From NCBI RefSeq assembly GCF_040954645.1, contig NC_092804.1, positions 146,701,108 to 146,765,107 of the forward strand: a stretch of 64,000 bases of DNA, read 5' to 3'. Shown here piece after piece: positions 45,435 through 57,673 of the stretch; positions within the stretch are counted from its first letter, which is position 1, and each line of letters begins with the position of its first letter. The translations under genes and the position numbers were made by a program. The notes below the pieces were generated by a model that made no database searches, was not told where the DNA came from, and was given only the letters and a program-made list of their open reading frames with translations. The DNA is from Diabrotica undecimpunctata (Eukaryota > Arthropoda > Insecta > Coleoptera > Chrysomelidae).

Positions 45435-47645
45435 AGAAGAAATGTATGTATGTATGTACAGCGTTAACAGGCCTTTTAGGCCCATTGCTGGATGGATAAT
45501 TTCCATCGTTTTCTATTCTTAGCTAACAGCTTCCAATCTCTGATTCCCATCTCTCTGACATCTTCCATCACTGCATCTCTCCATTTCTTTCTTGGTCTTC
45601 CTCTCTTTTTTTTGCCCTCAGGTACTCTCCAAGCAATATTCTTGACTAGTCTATTACCTTGCATTCTTTCTAGATGGCCGAGCCATTCTAGTCTACGTTT
45701 TTTCACCACATTTGTTATTGTAGGGTTAGCATACAACTGATACACTTCTGCATTAGTTCGTCTTCTCCATTCTCCTTCTACTACTTTTCCACCAAATATT
45801 CTGCGAAGTATCTTTCTTTCCCATGCTTCCAATGTGTTCTGTACGGTTTTGTTCATAGTCCATGTCTCGGCAGCGTATAGCATTGTGGGTCTAATTATAG
45901 TTTTGTATACTCTTATTTTTGTATTACGAGATATATCTTTGGCCTTAATTATTTTGCTCATGGCTCCAGCACACCTGTTGCTCTTGGTCAGTCTCAGGTT
46001 GATTTCAGTTTCTTCTTTACATGTCTGATCAATAAGAGTACCTAAGTACATATATTCATCTACCTTCTCGAATTCTACAACTGATCCATTCTCCACCTCC
46101 AATTTAAAGGAACCCCTGGTGCTTATTCCTTTTTTGCTCGAGATCTCCATGTACTTCGATTTATTAATATTAACTTTCAGTCCCATTTTAGAGCTTTCCC
46201 GAATCAGTGTTTTTGTTATATTTGAGTTCTTTTCCATTTCTTGCAATGAGAACCACATCATCAGCGTATGCTAAGCATTGGTGCTCCTTGTATAAAATAG
46301 TACCGGACCTATTTATCCCACTAATCCTTACAATTTTTTCTAGAACTATATTGAATAGCAATGTAGATAACGGGTCTCCTTGGCGAACACCTTTTTTCAC
46401 TTCGAATTCTTCTGAGACTGTACCGTTGCATCTCACAGCACAAATGGTTTGTCTAATTGTCATTTTTACCAATCTTATTATTTTTTCTGGCACTTGGAAT
46501 TCTTTTAGTGTTTCTATTAACTTGTTTCTGTTTATTGTATCGTAGGCAGCTTTGTAATCAATAAAAAGTACTTGTGCTGAAATGTTGTATTCATAGCAAT
46601 TGGTCAGGATTTGTTTTAGCATAAAAATTTGATCGGTTGTTGATCTTCCTTTCCGAAATCCTCCCTGGTATTCTCCTAGATTCTTCTCTATATATATTTC
46701 TAATCGTTTTTTAATTAGTATGGCGAGTACTTTATACATTACTTCTAATAAGGATATTCCTCTATAGTTTGTGCATTTAGTTCTATCTCCCTTTTTGTGT
46801 ATAGGAATTATAATCGACTTATTCCATTCTTGAGGCATTTCTTCGGCATCCCATACTTCTAGTATTAGCTCACCAAGTTTGTTTATTAAGACCTCTCCTC
46901 CATATTTTATGTTCTCTGCCACAATGCCGCTCTCCCCGGGACTTTTTTGGTTTTTCATATCTTTTATTATTTCTTCAATTTCTTCTCTTGTGGGCTTTGG
47001 TATTTCTTCTATTACTATTTGAGGTCTAGGAACATAACAATTTTCTTCAGTAGTCACTTCGTCATTTAGTATCTCTTCGAAATATTCTTTCCACCTTTCA
47101 CATATTTGGTCTTCATCCACTATCAGGTTTCCTTGCTTATCTTTTACATTCATCGTTCTTCCCTGGTACCCAGTTTTAATGTATTTTACTTCTTTATAAA
47201 AATTTTTTATTTCATTTTTCTTGTAATTTTCTTCAATGCGCTTAATTTTATTCTCCATATACTTTCGTTTCCGCTCCCTTAGGATTCTCTTTACTTTTTT
47301 TCGTTGTACGGCATACCTTTCTAGGTCGTCTTGTTTTTGCGAACGTAAACTTTTTAATCTCAAATCTGATCTTTTTTTTAACTCTGTTCTGCATTCGTCA
47401 TTGAACCAGTGGTTTTTTCTAAATCTTTTTGCTCTTGATATGTTCTTCGACGTAGCTTCCTTTATAGTGTTTGTCATTTTCAAGAACTTTTGTTGTATGT
47501 TACTCACAGTAGTACTATCTTGTTTAGCGAAGGTTTCTTGTAGTATTTCTTCTTTAAAAGAAGAAATACTACTTTTTAATTCTTCTAATTATATAATCTC
47601 CATCGTATATAATAAGTTCATTTGATATTTTTGCCTTCATATTTT
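45435..47645 (-). mobile_element. Best-preserved LINE: RT and C-terminus
   Basis: 46188-47507 encodes a linker and RT (GYQGRTMNVKDKQGN, then QKSPGESGIVAENIKYGG, PQEWNKSIIIPIHKKGDRTKCTNYRGISLL, EYQGGFRKGRSTTDQIF, FIDYKAAYDTINR, VRQGDPLSTLLFNIVLE, CLAYADDVVLIA). After one frameshift near 46225, 45476-46261 gives SKMGLKVNINKSKYMEIS, YLGTLIDQTCKEETEI, LYAAETWTMNK, RRLEWLGHLERMQGNRL and GRPRKKWRDAVMEDV. Catalytic YADD is intact. The 3' end has a (TATG)n tail at 45445-45459. There is no endonuclease, so the copy is 5' truncated at about 47645. Confidence 0.93.
47534..47566. repeat. 15 bp perfect hairpin at the LINE 5' side
   Basis: GTAGTATTTCTTCTT and AAGAAGAAATACTAC are separated by TAA. Confidence 0.85.
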
Positions 47646-47649
47646 TTTT

Positions 47650-48970
47650 AACCTTCCTTATTTTCTTGGTCTCCGTGATTATCGCCTGTTAACCTACTGT
47701 GGCATTTTAATCGACTTCTCTCTTCTTTTTATGACTTTACAGAGACTTTTTAAGCACAATTGATAATATTTGGTAATAATTAATAATATTTGATAATATT
47801 TGTATGGTTACCTGGTAAATCTGCTAAAATTTTTCTTAATAATAATTTTTCAGACTCTTGCTGTTCATCTTGTTTCTTGCCACTCTGTAAATAATCATAA
47901 TACATATATGTATAAGTAAATAAATGCATATCTTGATTTTTATTTAATTTTCCTAATGTTCTCTTCTGATTACAAATTTTTTGAAAAAAGTAACAGTTTT
48001 TGTTATTGATTTAGTCATTCACATCAGTACTTTTTATTGTACCACGCTACAGGCGCGACCAGAAACAATATATAGAATTTTATGTCATGAACGTATTTTG
48101 GGTGTAACGGAAAATTATGACTATTCTTTAAGCACTTTAAAAGGGTTTAAATAACGTGCGTCATATATTTACTCATAAAGTAAACAATTGGTAACAATGC
48201 TACGGTTTTTTGTTTCGGTTAGTGTTATGTTTCCTGTTACTTTACAATTGTAATGAACTTTGTTCCTTGAAAATAATGTCTGAATCCTTATTTGTTTTTA
48301 AGAGAGTTTAAGTAAATTATTTCAATATATATTTATATATATAAGAAAAAAGAAGTACTTGTGACTCGTTTGGAACAAATATATAACTGTTTTGGATGGG
48401 TTGGAGTCAATAATAGGGCTATTGGTTAACTATTTTTTTATTCTCGAGCTTTCAATTGTGTTTACAATTATTATCAAGAGCTAAAAAAGACAAAATACTT
48501 ACAAGGTTGAACTAAAAAGAAAAAACAATTTTTGTTAACTTACCAAATAAAAATTAGTTTGGTAAGTAAAAATCACTGCTTACATGTTCAAAATATTTAA
48601 TATAAAAATGTTTTGATCTAACAAATGTTTCTCCGAAAATTTCTATAATTTTGAAAACATTTTTTTAATATAAAAATAATTGAATTTATAAATAAGTTCA
48701 AATAGCAACCAATTACAAATAGCCTCAATGTCATAAATGCCAACATAAAATTTTTATTTTTGACAATTATATTGCCAAAAGTAAAACTTCGTTTAAACAT
48801 TCTTTTTTGTTTAGTAACAAAAAGAAGAAGATTTATTCACCCTTGACAGATGTCTGAAAGAATGTGATAGATATATGGAGAATTAAATATGACATTTTAC
48901 AAGTTTTATATATAAATCATAAAGAAAGAATATAATTATAAATTTTACTTAAATTTTGAATTTCAGATCT
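47650..48970. other. No recognisable gene
   Basis: AT-rich spacer. A small inverted pair (ACTTACCAAA / TTTGGTAAGT) lies at about 48538-48570. There is no coding signal. Confidence 0.45.
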
Positions 48971-48975
48971 TTTGT

Positions 48976-49024
48976 TTAAACTCTTATCATTTTTGCTAAT
49001 ACAAACCATTTTCTTTGCGATAAT

Positions 49025-49100
<76 letters not shown>

Positions 49101-50395
49101 ATGAGATATTGAATTCACTAGATTTTTCTTTTATTTTTCTTATGTTCAGAAGATCTTCTCGAGTACCTCTACCTTTAATAAATCCAGTTTGCTCTTGGGG
49201 CATTTTTCTTTGTAGGAAATTTTTCAGTCTTTCATTGATTATGTGTAGCGATATTTTGCTGGCATGTGAAATAAGAGAGATGGTTCTATAGTTGGCACAT
49301 TTATAGAAGCTGCCTTTTTATGTATTGTCGTTATTGTAGATTTTGTCCAGCCGTCAGGCCATTGCTTGGAATGCCAAATTTTGTTACAGAGCAAATGAAG
49401 CAATTTTTTTCCGGTTTCTTCTGTAGCTTTGAGTATTTCTGCTGTTATCATATCTAGATCTGGTTCTTTGTTATATTTGAGTTTACTGATCGCTAGTCTG
49501 ATTTCATTCTCGAGTATGTTAGGTTCTTTTTCGGTTTTTTTTCAAGAGTTTGGTAAACAAGTTCCTGTCCTTGATCATCTCTATATAAATCCCGGCAATA
49601 TAATCTACATATCTCTGCTATATCTTTTCTGTTGGTTCTAAGAGCTCCTGTGTGGTCTCTAACCGCTTAAGTTCTGACTTTAAAGTCTCTTGTATCGTAT
49701 TTTTCTAAATAGATAGATTAAATAGATCTCTTGGCTGATTGTTTTGATCGTGGCCCTCAATTTCTTTACATATATTGTAAAAGTATTGTTGTTTATCAGC
49801 ATTGCATTTTCGTTTTATTTCTTTGTTGAGGTTTCTTAACTAGGTTTTTCCCTTTCACTATGTACACCACTTTGACAAGATTTCTTCTATTCTCAATTAT
49901 TTTAAGTGTTTCATCTGTTATCAAGTGTTTTTCTTTGTGATGTACCCTTACCAATAGAGGGCATACTTTTTTGCACTGCTTGGAGAAGGTGGTCCTTCTT
50001 TCCTATTTCTATCCGTTTTGTCGCTTTAAGTTTGTGCTTTACCTTAGCTACGAAGAGAGTATGATCTGATATTGCCCCTGGATATCATCTGAGTGTTTGG
50101 ATTAATGATGTCCAGCGAATATTAGTGAGGATGTAGTCAATCTGATTTCTAGACTTATCTCCAGAATTTTTTTAAGTATACAGTCAGTGTACTTGATGTT
50201 TAAATTGAGTATGCATTATAGAAAAGTTATTTATCCTAGAAAACTCGATTAAGGGAAAGAGAGACACTCTTTCGTTTCTCTGATCTATGCCAAACTTTGG
50301 CAGTGCATTCTTTAGGTCGTCATTTTGTGTAGTGTTTCCGATTTTTGCGTTAAAGTCACAGCATATTAAGGTTAGCTCTTTATTTGGAATGTTTT
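48976..50395 (-). mobile_element. LINE with endonuclease end and RT start, disrupted by (TA)n
   Basis: The - strand order is endonuclease end (NQIDYILTNIRWTSLIQ, then PGAISDHTLFVAKV; 50040-50180), then DMITAEILKATEETGKK, KQWPDGWTKSTITTIHKK and ANYRTISLISHASK (49239-49451), then MPQEQTGFIKGRGTREDLLNIRKI (49130-49203). The RT then runs into (TA)n at 49027-49100 where the family has the FxDYxKAFD motif. The remainder of the RT is missing. Confidence 0.85.
49027..49100. repeat. (TA)n microsatellite inside the LINE
   Basis: About 35 TA units with one CA interruption near 49082, placed directly after codons for EFNISLY of the RT. Confidence 0.95.
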
Positions 50396-51610
50396 CTCAC
50401 GAACAGTGAAACGATAAAAATGTGAATAAATTCTCACCATAATTAATTCCACGTCAAATGGTAACATATTGCAGTGACATTGCAAAGTGTTGTGAATACT
50501 GTTAGCCGCACTACCGATTCCCATCAAATTTGGATTCACCTGTGATTTTAGTTTGTAGTAAACATTGTTTTGCCCACCTCGGTTTTTACCACCAAAATTA
50601 GTATTAATATTATCGCCGCAGCATGAAACTAACTTTCTTGAGATTTTGTACTTTTCAAGAGTGTTTCTCAAGAGTTGCACAATAATATCAGATGTTTCCC
50701 CATCTTCAGCCGTAAAATTCAATATTTTTTCATGCCTTCTAATGGAACGAAATATCTCACCACAACCGGGAACATCTTTACACTTCCATGGTTAGATGCA
50801 TCGGTAATTATACTGACGTATATTGCGTTGTTCATTGCATCAACCAATTGATTTTCAATGGACGGACCAAAGACTTTTTTAACAATTTCCTCACATTAAG
50901 TACAAGCTGACTGAAATTTGTTCAATCCAAAGCAATTCCAAAATATTTTCGATGAGCAATCAGCTGAGCGAAAGTTTTCATTTTCCCTAATCATATGATA
51001 CGCCCAAAACATTCTTGAGCTGCTCTCTCTAAATCAATATTGCTCGATGTTGCTGTTGCCTTGAAAAATTCAGTCAATTTTTTGCCGCTTGCCGCGGAGC
51101 TAATACCTCTTTGGTGTTTTTCACTTTTTTCACAAGTATCACACTTTACGTGACTGTTACTTTTTTTCTCAAAAATGGGAATTCTTCTTGCAATGTTTTA
51201 TTAAAAGTGGAATAGCGTTCTCTTTTTACTTTCTTCTTCTGGTTCCATATTAACAATAGAATGGAATGAAAAATGTAAAGTCAACTAAACAATGCTACGG
51301 ACCTTCGTAGACGATCACTAATCTATTTGAGGCTTCAAACTGATTAGTGACATAAAATAAATGTTTAAATAAAATCATATTGCAACGCAGCAGATTTGAA
51401 CGAAAAAAAGTACACAGTTTGAGTTTTTCTATAACATAATACTACGATATAATGCATGCGTTTTGGACGTGGTATTAGTATTACATTCTAGAAATTTTCG
51501 ACCCAAAAAGTTAAAAATTCGGATGGTCCGGAAGAATTGTCCGGGCGCCGGGACACGACTTCGTAATTCGGGCCATGTCCCGGATTTTTCGGGCTAGTTG
51601 GTCACACTAG
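50372..51610 (-). mobile_element. hAT transposon fragment (BED-type)
   Basis: The outer end near 51610 reads, on the - strand, TAGTGTGACCAACTAGCCCG, a hAT-like terminus. The transposase N-terminus follows: NSHVKCDTCEKSEKH (zinc finger region, about 51130-51180), SSAASGKKLTEFF, IDLERAAQECFGRI, IYVSIITDASNHG. A continuous stretch (50372-50722) then has GETSDIIVQLLRNTLEKYKI, SCCGDNINTNFGG and NNVYYKLK. The catalytic middle and C-terminal dimerisation part are absent: the fragment stops at the LINE at 50395. It lies 360 bp upstream of the first GATA coding exon. Confidence 0.75.
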
Positions 51611-51968
51611 TCATAACCGAAAGAGGAAATAAGAAGTCATAACCCAGTTAGAAATAGAAATATTCATATAACAACATCATAAAAAGAAAATAAAAATGAA
51701 AATATAACAAAGAGTGGCAAAAATAAAAGGAATTTAATTTAATTACTCTTCATATTGTATGTTTACTATATACACAATTAAAAAATAACTATAAATATGT
51801 GTTACCGAATTTCCAAAAATTAATGTTAAATCAGTCATTGACCTTTAGCTGCTATTATTTACACAGACTACGCTAATATCAATATTAAAAATATATTTTC
51901 ATTAAACGCGTAATATTTTAAGTTAAATTTGTTAAATAAAATTATTTATATATTAATATTTATTACAG

Positions 51969-52614
51969 CGAGATGGACTCGAAGGACGAACAGAATCCTT
52001 CACCTGAAGAAGTTAAACCAAAAATAGATACATCAGACACAGACTCTCAACCACCTCAGGTTTCTGTTACTTCTGGTGGCGGTGTGATACGAAGAAATTT
52101 TATAACTACAGCTGGAACCATAGTCGAAACAAACGAAGAACAGCCGCCAGAACCCACTACCGAAGAGATTGTTAATACAGAAAATTCAACTCCGCAGGAA
52201 CAAAGTCCTGTGGAGCACAAAATTGAGCCTACAGAGACAACAACGTATCAAGAACTGCATCAAACGCATCAAAGAGAACAATTTACGGAACCAAAGCAGT
52301 ATACAGTAGAAATGCCAGCAGAAAGCTTTTCAGGACAAAACTTTTCACAGGATATCGGTTACACAAGCAATATAGCTACTGTTAATATTGAAGGTAATGA
52401 GGTACCTATAACAATATCTTCCGAAATAGATCAACCAGGTGATTATACAAGTTTGCAAACAGCCCAATACAACAACGGTTATACCGATGGTCCACAGTAT
52501 CTTGCCCAACATCAGTATCAAAATTTATACGTTGACAGAGGCAGTGTTGGTAATTCACCTCCAGCTACTTTATTGTTTAAAGATGATCCCAATTTAGCAG
52601 CAGCTAGATATCCG
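51969..52614 (+). CDS. GATA transcription factor, first coding exon (N-terminal region)
   Basis: A TTATTACAG acceptor ends at 51968 and the ATG is at 51973, so a 5' non-coding exon must lie upstream, possibly outside the window. The exon encodes 214 residues, MDSKDEQNPSPEE to AAARYP, and ends at a GTAAGC donor (52615) in phase 0. Composition is acidic with many Gln, Thr, Pro and Ser (PPEPTTEE, YLAQHQYQNLYVD), as expected for an activation region. There are no stops and no frameshift, and codon use is more balanced than in the surrounding repeats. It joins 57284 in frame. The name serpent is suggested by the finger sequence in the next exon, not by this exon. Confidence 0.85.
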
Positions 52615-52854
52615 GTAAGCATAATCAATTATCGGGTGTAATTTTTTTCGTGTAGATAAATATGACATCTGTAAGTAATATTTCATATACATATGTTTAC
52701 TACGTTTGTAACTCCATAGTTTTGGCAATGACGTTCATTGTTTAATAAGTAATTAGTTTTTATTTTACGTTGCCAATAAGAAAGGTTTCTTAAGCTTTTA
52801 GATATTCATTTTTCAATCGCAAAATAGAATTATAGGATCCAGTTTTCATATTTC

Positions 52855-53045
52855 AAATCAGAATCGGCCTCCTCTAAAATATGCCTCCAATCCTGCTGGT
52901 CTCGCGCCGATCTTCTATAGGTTCTCACGTCTAGCATATTTTACGTGTTCGCTGCCACTTCATCGTCCCACCTTTTCTGTGGCTTTTCTTTTGGTCTTGT
53001 GCGCTGAATTTTACTATCTAGGATTTTTTCGGTATTCTTTCGGTC
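52855..53045 (-). mobile_element. LINE C-terminal fragment
   Basis: The - strand reads QKRWDDEVAANT, then RTYRRSARDQQDWRHILEEA, the C-terminal tail pattern (PxKRWxDxV....R.AxDRxxWR). Only this tail is retained. Confidence 0.65.
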
Positions 53046-53500
53046 CCTATTCTCAATACATGACTTCTTCTTCTTCCTATGCCGTCCCCATTAACGGAGG
53101 TTGGCGACCACATTTTTAAAAGCTTCTCTGTCTTTTGCAACGTGGAATAATTCGTCTACAGTCATGTGTGTCCAGTCTCGAATATTTCGCAGCCATGACT
53201 TCCTCTTTCTACCTATTCCCTTTTTGCCATCGACTCTACCCTGCATGATGACCTGCAGAAGACTATATTTATCATTTCTTAGTATGTGTCCAAGGTATGC
53301 AGTCTTGCGTACTTTTATCGTTCTCAACAATTTTTTGTCTCGAAAAGCAATATAGCTAAGATAATACATGACTAGCCCATCGAATTATCTGAAGATTAAT
53401 GAATTCTGAGATCGGTGCTTCTATGAAAAGTTGGTAGAGTTATGGTTGTACCTGAATCTACATACTCCATTTTGGTGTATAGGTTAAAATATTTTTCTTA
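53046..53500 (-). mobile_element. LINE C-terminal fragment
   Basis: The open stretch 53091-53369 reads KVRKTAYLGHILRNDKYSLL, then GKKGIGRKRKSWLRNIRDWT, then DELFHVAKDREAFKNVVANL. It ends close to a GAAGAAGAAG tail (53067-53078), so it is a 5'-truncated insertion. Confidence 0.8.
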
Positions 53501-53559
53501 GTTTTCTTTCAAAGACTTCTAGCATTATTTTGGTGTTTTCTGTCATCAGCCATGTCTCG

Positions 53560-54690
53560 CATCTTCTTCTTCTTCAAGTGCCATCTCCGCGGCGGAGGTC
53601 GGCAATCATCATAGCTATTCGGACTTTTGAGACGGCTGCTCTAAAAAGTTCATTTGATGTACATCCGTACCACTCTCTCAGGTTGCGCAGCCATGACATT
53701 CTACGCCTCCCTATGCTTCTCTTTCCTTGGATCTTTCCCTGCATAATCAGTTGGAGCAAGGTGTATTTCTCTCCACGTGTAATATGTCCGAGATATTCTA
53801 ATTTTCTTGTTTTTATTGAATTTAAAATTTCCATTTCTTTGTTCATCCTTCCCAGAACCTCTTTGTTTGTGACGTGTGCTGTCTATAATATTTTCAGAAT
53901 TCTTCTGTACACCCACAGCTCAAATGATTAAAGTTTTTTCATTGATGTCGCATTCAAGGTCCAAGATTCCATTCCATAAAATAAGGTCGAAAAAACATAG
54001 CACCTCGCCGACCTAACTCTTAGTTCCAGTTTTAAATCCCTGGTACATAGAACTCTTGATCATTTTGTTGAAATTTGCTCTAGCCTTTTCTATTATTATT
54101 TTTATCTCCTGATTATAATCATTTGTGGAGTTAATCATTGTTCCCAGGTATGCATATTTGTCCACTTGTTCGACGTTGGTTTCGTTTATTAGAAGATTCT
54201 CGTTATTTCTTTGAGTTTTCGATATTCTCATAAATTTCGTCTTCTTGACATTCATTGTTAGACCATACTCTTTTCCATACTCTGCTATTCTGGTCACCAG
54301 TCTCTGAAGATCTTCAATGTTTTCGGCTAAGATCACAGTGTCGTCCGCATATCTAATGTTGTTAATGGGAACTCCATTTACCTTTATTCCAGCTGTTTCA
54401 CCCTCAAGAGCTTTTTTCAGGACCTCTTCGGAGTAGGCATTGAAAAGAATTGGCGACAATACGCATCCCTGTCTTACTCCACATCTAATTTCAATTTCTT
54501 CTGACAGCTGTTCGTTAACACGTACTTTTGCTCGCTGTTTATAGTATAAATTTGATATGATCCTGAGGTCGTTGTAGTCAATCTTCTTTGATTTCAGGAC
54601 ATTCATTAAATGTTTATGTCGTACTTTATCGAATGCTTTATTATAGTCAATAAAACATGCGTATATATCTTGATTGACGTCCAGGCATCT
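53560..54690 (-). mobile_element. 5'-truncated LINE, same family as 30867-33478
   Basis: RT from FIDYNKAFDKVRH (54640-54690) through RCGVRQGCVLSPILFNAYSEEVL and YADDTVILAE to YLGTMINSTNDYNQEI (54013-54606), then KTRKLEYLGHITRGEKYTLL (53574-53846). Sequence identity to the 30.9-32.0 kb copy is visibly very high in the shared parts. It ends in a GAAGAAGAAG tail at 53560-53573. It retains one extra stretch (TNDYNQEI) lost in the other copy. Confidence 0.9.
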
Positions 54691-54693
54691 TGC

Positions 54694-55860
54694 ATATATA
54701 ACTACTATAGGCCGGATAATAGTTGTGTAGACCCTTATTTTCTATTTTCAGTGTGTGTTTTTGATGCGGAACACATGGACGAGTGAAAAATACGCTTCGT
54801 TTTAGTTTACTATTTTTTTTTTAAATTTCTGATTCTTCTGTTTAATCCGTGCTTAATGCAGCTCCCAGTTCAATATCGTCCTCTAATTTAACTGTGCGTA
54901 TGATTCCCCTATCTCTTGCCTGTGTTAGCTTTTTTCTCTTTTGAATATTTATTTCTAGTCCGGTTCCTTTTGCCCCTGCTTTCAATTATCAATATATTTC
55001 TGCCACCTCTTCCATTCTGTGAGACATAGTGCTGATGTCATTGGCATAGGCGGCAATTTGTATTTATTTATTTGTTATAAAAATGAGCTCTTACTATATT
55101 TAACTGTCTTATGACATATTACTCGAGAGACAGGTTGAATAGTGTCAGTGCCAGCTCATTTTGTCGGTTCTCAGCGAGTTTATTTTGTATTGTGACATTT
55201 GCTGTTGACGAGTCGATTGTTGCTTTTACTATATTTGCAGTCGGATGTATTTTTAGGAGATGTTAAAGTTATGCAATATTTGATATAACTTGTGTTTATT
55301 AAGTCGTAGGTCTGTTTGAAGTCTATGAATATGTTGTGAATATGTCTTGTTGTGTGTTGTTTAGAAATGGTTTCACTGTGAATATCTGATTAGTTGTATA
55401 TCTTTCTCGTAGTTGACAGGTTTGATATTCCTTGGCAATATTTTCTGTTAATTGTTTGAGTCGTTTGTTGAGTATCTCATCAAAAACTTTGTACACTGTG
55501 CACAAAAGGATTATGCCTCAATAATTTTGACATTTCAGTTTATCCTCTTTTATATAGACTGGACATATAATCCTGGTTTTTCAGTCGCTAGAGATCTTTT
55601 CATCATTCCAAATCCTATTTATGAGCATATCCATTAGTCCTATAAGGTGTTCGCCAGCTTATTTAGATAGTTCAGAGGAGGAACCTTGTTTTCAATACGT
55701 GGAATCTTGTTATTCTTTTGTGTTCGTATTACTTCTTTTACCTCTTCCATCGTCGGAGGTTCTATATGTTCAATGTGCTGCATGTCCATATGCTCTTTAT
55801 TTTCTTACGCCCCTAAAAGAATTTTGGAAATAGGTTTTCTAGACAGATTTTGTTTCTTTT
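54694..55860 (-). mobile_element. LINE RT fragment of another family
   Basis: The - strand reads KIRVYTTIIRPIVV (54695-54745), then damaged RT. LLCTVYKVFDEILNKRLKQLTENIAKEYQ, RYTTNQIFTVKPFLNNT (55323-55505), WNDEKISSD and CPVYIKEDKLKCQNY (55505-55620) lie upstream. Many stops. Confidence 0.7.
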
Positions 55861-55929
55861 GATTTGCTGGTTATCTGCCCTTCTTGATTTTTGCATAGAT
55901 TTTTTCGGACCTAACGTCTAAGATGGGGC

Positions 55930-56150
55930 TGGTCATGTTCACAGACTCACCGCCTTACCAAGTTAATCTGGCAGAAAGCACCGATAAGAAGAAGGCCCTT
56001 AAGACATCCACGAATGCTATGAAGAGATAATATATGGTCAGATTTAAGAACAATGGGGCTACCCACTGACCTAACTAACATAAATAATCGTTCGAGATGG
56101 AAGCGAGATGTGCCGTCAGCCAAGACCCACCCAAGATAGTAAGAATGAAG
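55930..56150 (+). mobile_element. Small sense-strand LINE C-terminal fragment
   Basis: The + strand reads WSDLRTMGLPTDLTNINNRSRWKRDV (56035-56110), the WxDVVxxDLRxLGL....RxxWR pattern of LINE C-termini. The adjoining bases to 56150 have no other recognisable motif. Confidence 0.5.
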
Positions 56151-57283
56151 AAAAAGGAAAGAAAACAGCTATGTTAATCCTTAATCTAAATATGTCTTAG
56201 GTGATAGGCTTTTTATTGAGGTGAGAATCTTCTAAAGAGATCTGGGAAAAGGACCCAGATACCTTTGGATTAATCCGAACTATAACGTTGGAATGTTACT
56301 AAGGTTAGTTCGAGTGCCTACCAACTAAACTCATCCCATCTTCCAGCAGCGCACCCGGAACTTTTCTTGGCGAACGTAACTTCCGGAGCACTACCGCGGT
56401 TCCCAGATTACACGATAACGAAGTATGGTCTTCAGTATAGGGCCTCGAAGATAACTAAAGGTCTCAAGGGCCAGCATCGTTATATATAGTGTCTCGTACC
56501 ATGCTTTAGCGGTATGATGAAGGGTATAAAAAACAAATATATACTAATATAAAAACTAATATGTTATATTAAAGTATGTGTATAATGGACAGAAATTAAA
56601 AAATGGTTTTACTAGTCTTTTAGCTCAGTCCCTAATTCTGTCTCGCTTTTTCAAGCGTCTCCTTTTTTATGATTTTCGTTATTATTTATAGCACATAATC
56701 GAAGTTCTCTCTGTTCTGAATGGCTAAATTTGGGTGATAGGTTTACAAGGGCTGTAACTTCCGAACGTTTAGAACGGGATATTGCAATTGATGTTCTTGT
56801 TGACATTATTGCATTATTTTCGCATAGCCAATTACCGAAGGAACGCATTACATTAAAAACGGTAAAAAACCTGTTAAGAAATATGGATGTAGACCTTATC
56901 AAGTCTATTTTAGTCAATATATTTCACAAAAAGACCAAGAACTATTAGAGCTTTAGTTTTGTGCAAATATAAGGAAGAGTATTGATCGTGATCAAAAGTT
57001 TTCTTCCATTTTAGTTAAGTCTGAAAATTCTTCTCGATGTCAACTAAATTGCAAATAATGTAGTTCTAGAGAAGTTAATCCGGGAATAATAGGCTTTTTG
57101 TGTATACCTGTGCTACTCTTGTATGGAGTTGAATCATTCCAACCTTCGATAAAAGATGAAACTTGAGGAAAAAGAACATATCATCACAACTTTCAAGTTC
57201 CATTTATTTAATTTAATTTTGTGTATTTTACATAAATAATATTCCTTAATGCATAGAGTTTTAAAATGAATGTCCTCTTTTAG

Positions 57284-57673
57284 ACAAACTACGATGTATC
57301 TAGCAGTCAATCGCAGCTTAATCTTCTTCCAAATGATACCTACTTCACTACAACAGCCAATTGGGCTTCAACGAGTACCGGATCCTATCAACAACAATAC
57401 AGCAATACCATTAACATCCTTCACCAAGCGGATAGTACGCAGTCATACGGAGGTCCTTACGTGAATACAGCATGGTCATCTAGTTCGATAGAGGATGGAC
57501 GTCCACCAAGCCAAGAGGTACTAGTCAAAGAGTGCGTGAATTGTGGTGCTAGTGTTACACCCCTTTGGCGTAGAGACGGTACCGGGCATTATCTATGTAA
57601 CGCGTGCGGGTTATACCACAAAATTAATGGGGTTCACAGACCTCCGATTAGGCCTTCGAAAAAACCACAGGCG
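57284..57673 (+). CDS. srp: GATA factor exon with N-terminal-type zinc finger (serpent-like)
   Basis: Acceptor TCCTCTTTTAG (to 57283), donor GTAAGT (57674). It has 130 codons, phase 0 at both ends. It begins [18 protein letters not shown] and ends with the finger: C-X2-C-X17-C-X2-C starting at TGC 57533 ([21 protein letters not shown], then [20 protein letters not shown]). The [18 protein letters not shown] core is that of insect GATA factors. The [14 protein letters not shown] tail differs from pannier (NRPLIKPKRRL) and seems closer to serpent-type N fingers. The C-terminal finger exon is not in the window, so the next intron exceeds 6.3 kb. Function by family: binding of WGATAR sites, with roles in blood, fat body and gut development. 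GATAe is the alternative. Confidence 0.88.

Larger units (their letters stand above)
52615..57283 (+). other. GATA intron, 4669 bp, filled with LINE debris
   Basis: Bounded by GTAAGC and TTTTAG. Nearly all inserted LINE pieces are antisense to the gene (52855-55860 on the - strand); one is sense (55930-56150). 56160-57270 has no recognisable content apart from two overlapping opposite-strand open stretches (56651-56948). Confidence 0.85.

Noticed and set aside
56651..56948. Overlapping opposite-strand open stretches (88 and 72 codons) in the GATA intron
   Set aside because: Neither has a recognised motif, they mirror each other, and the GATA exon junction skips this region in phase 0.
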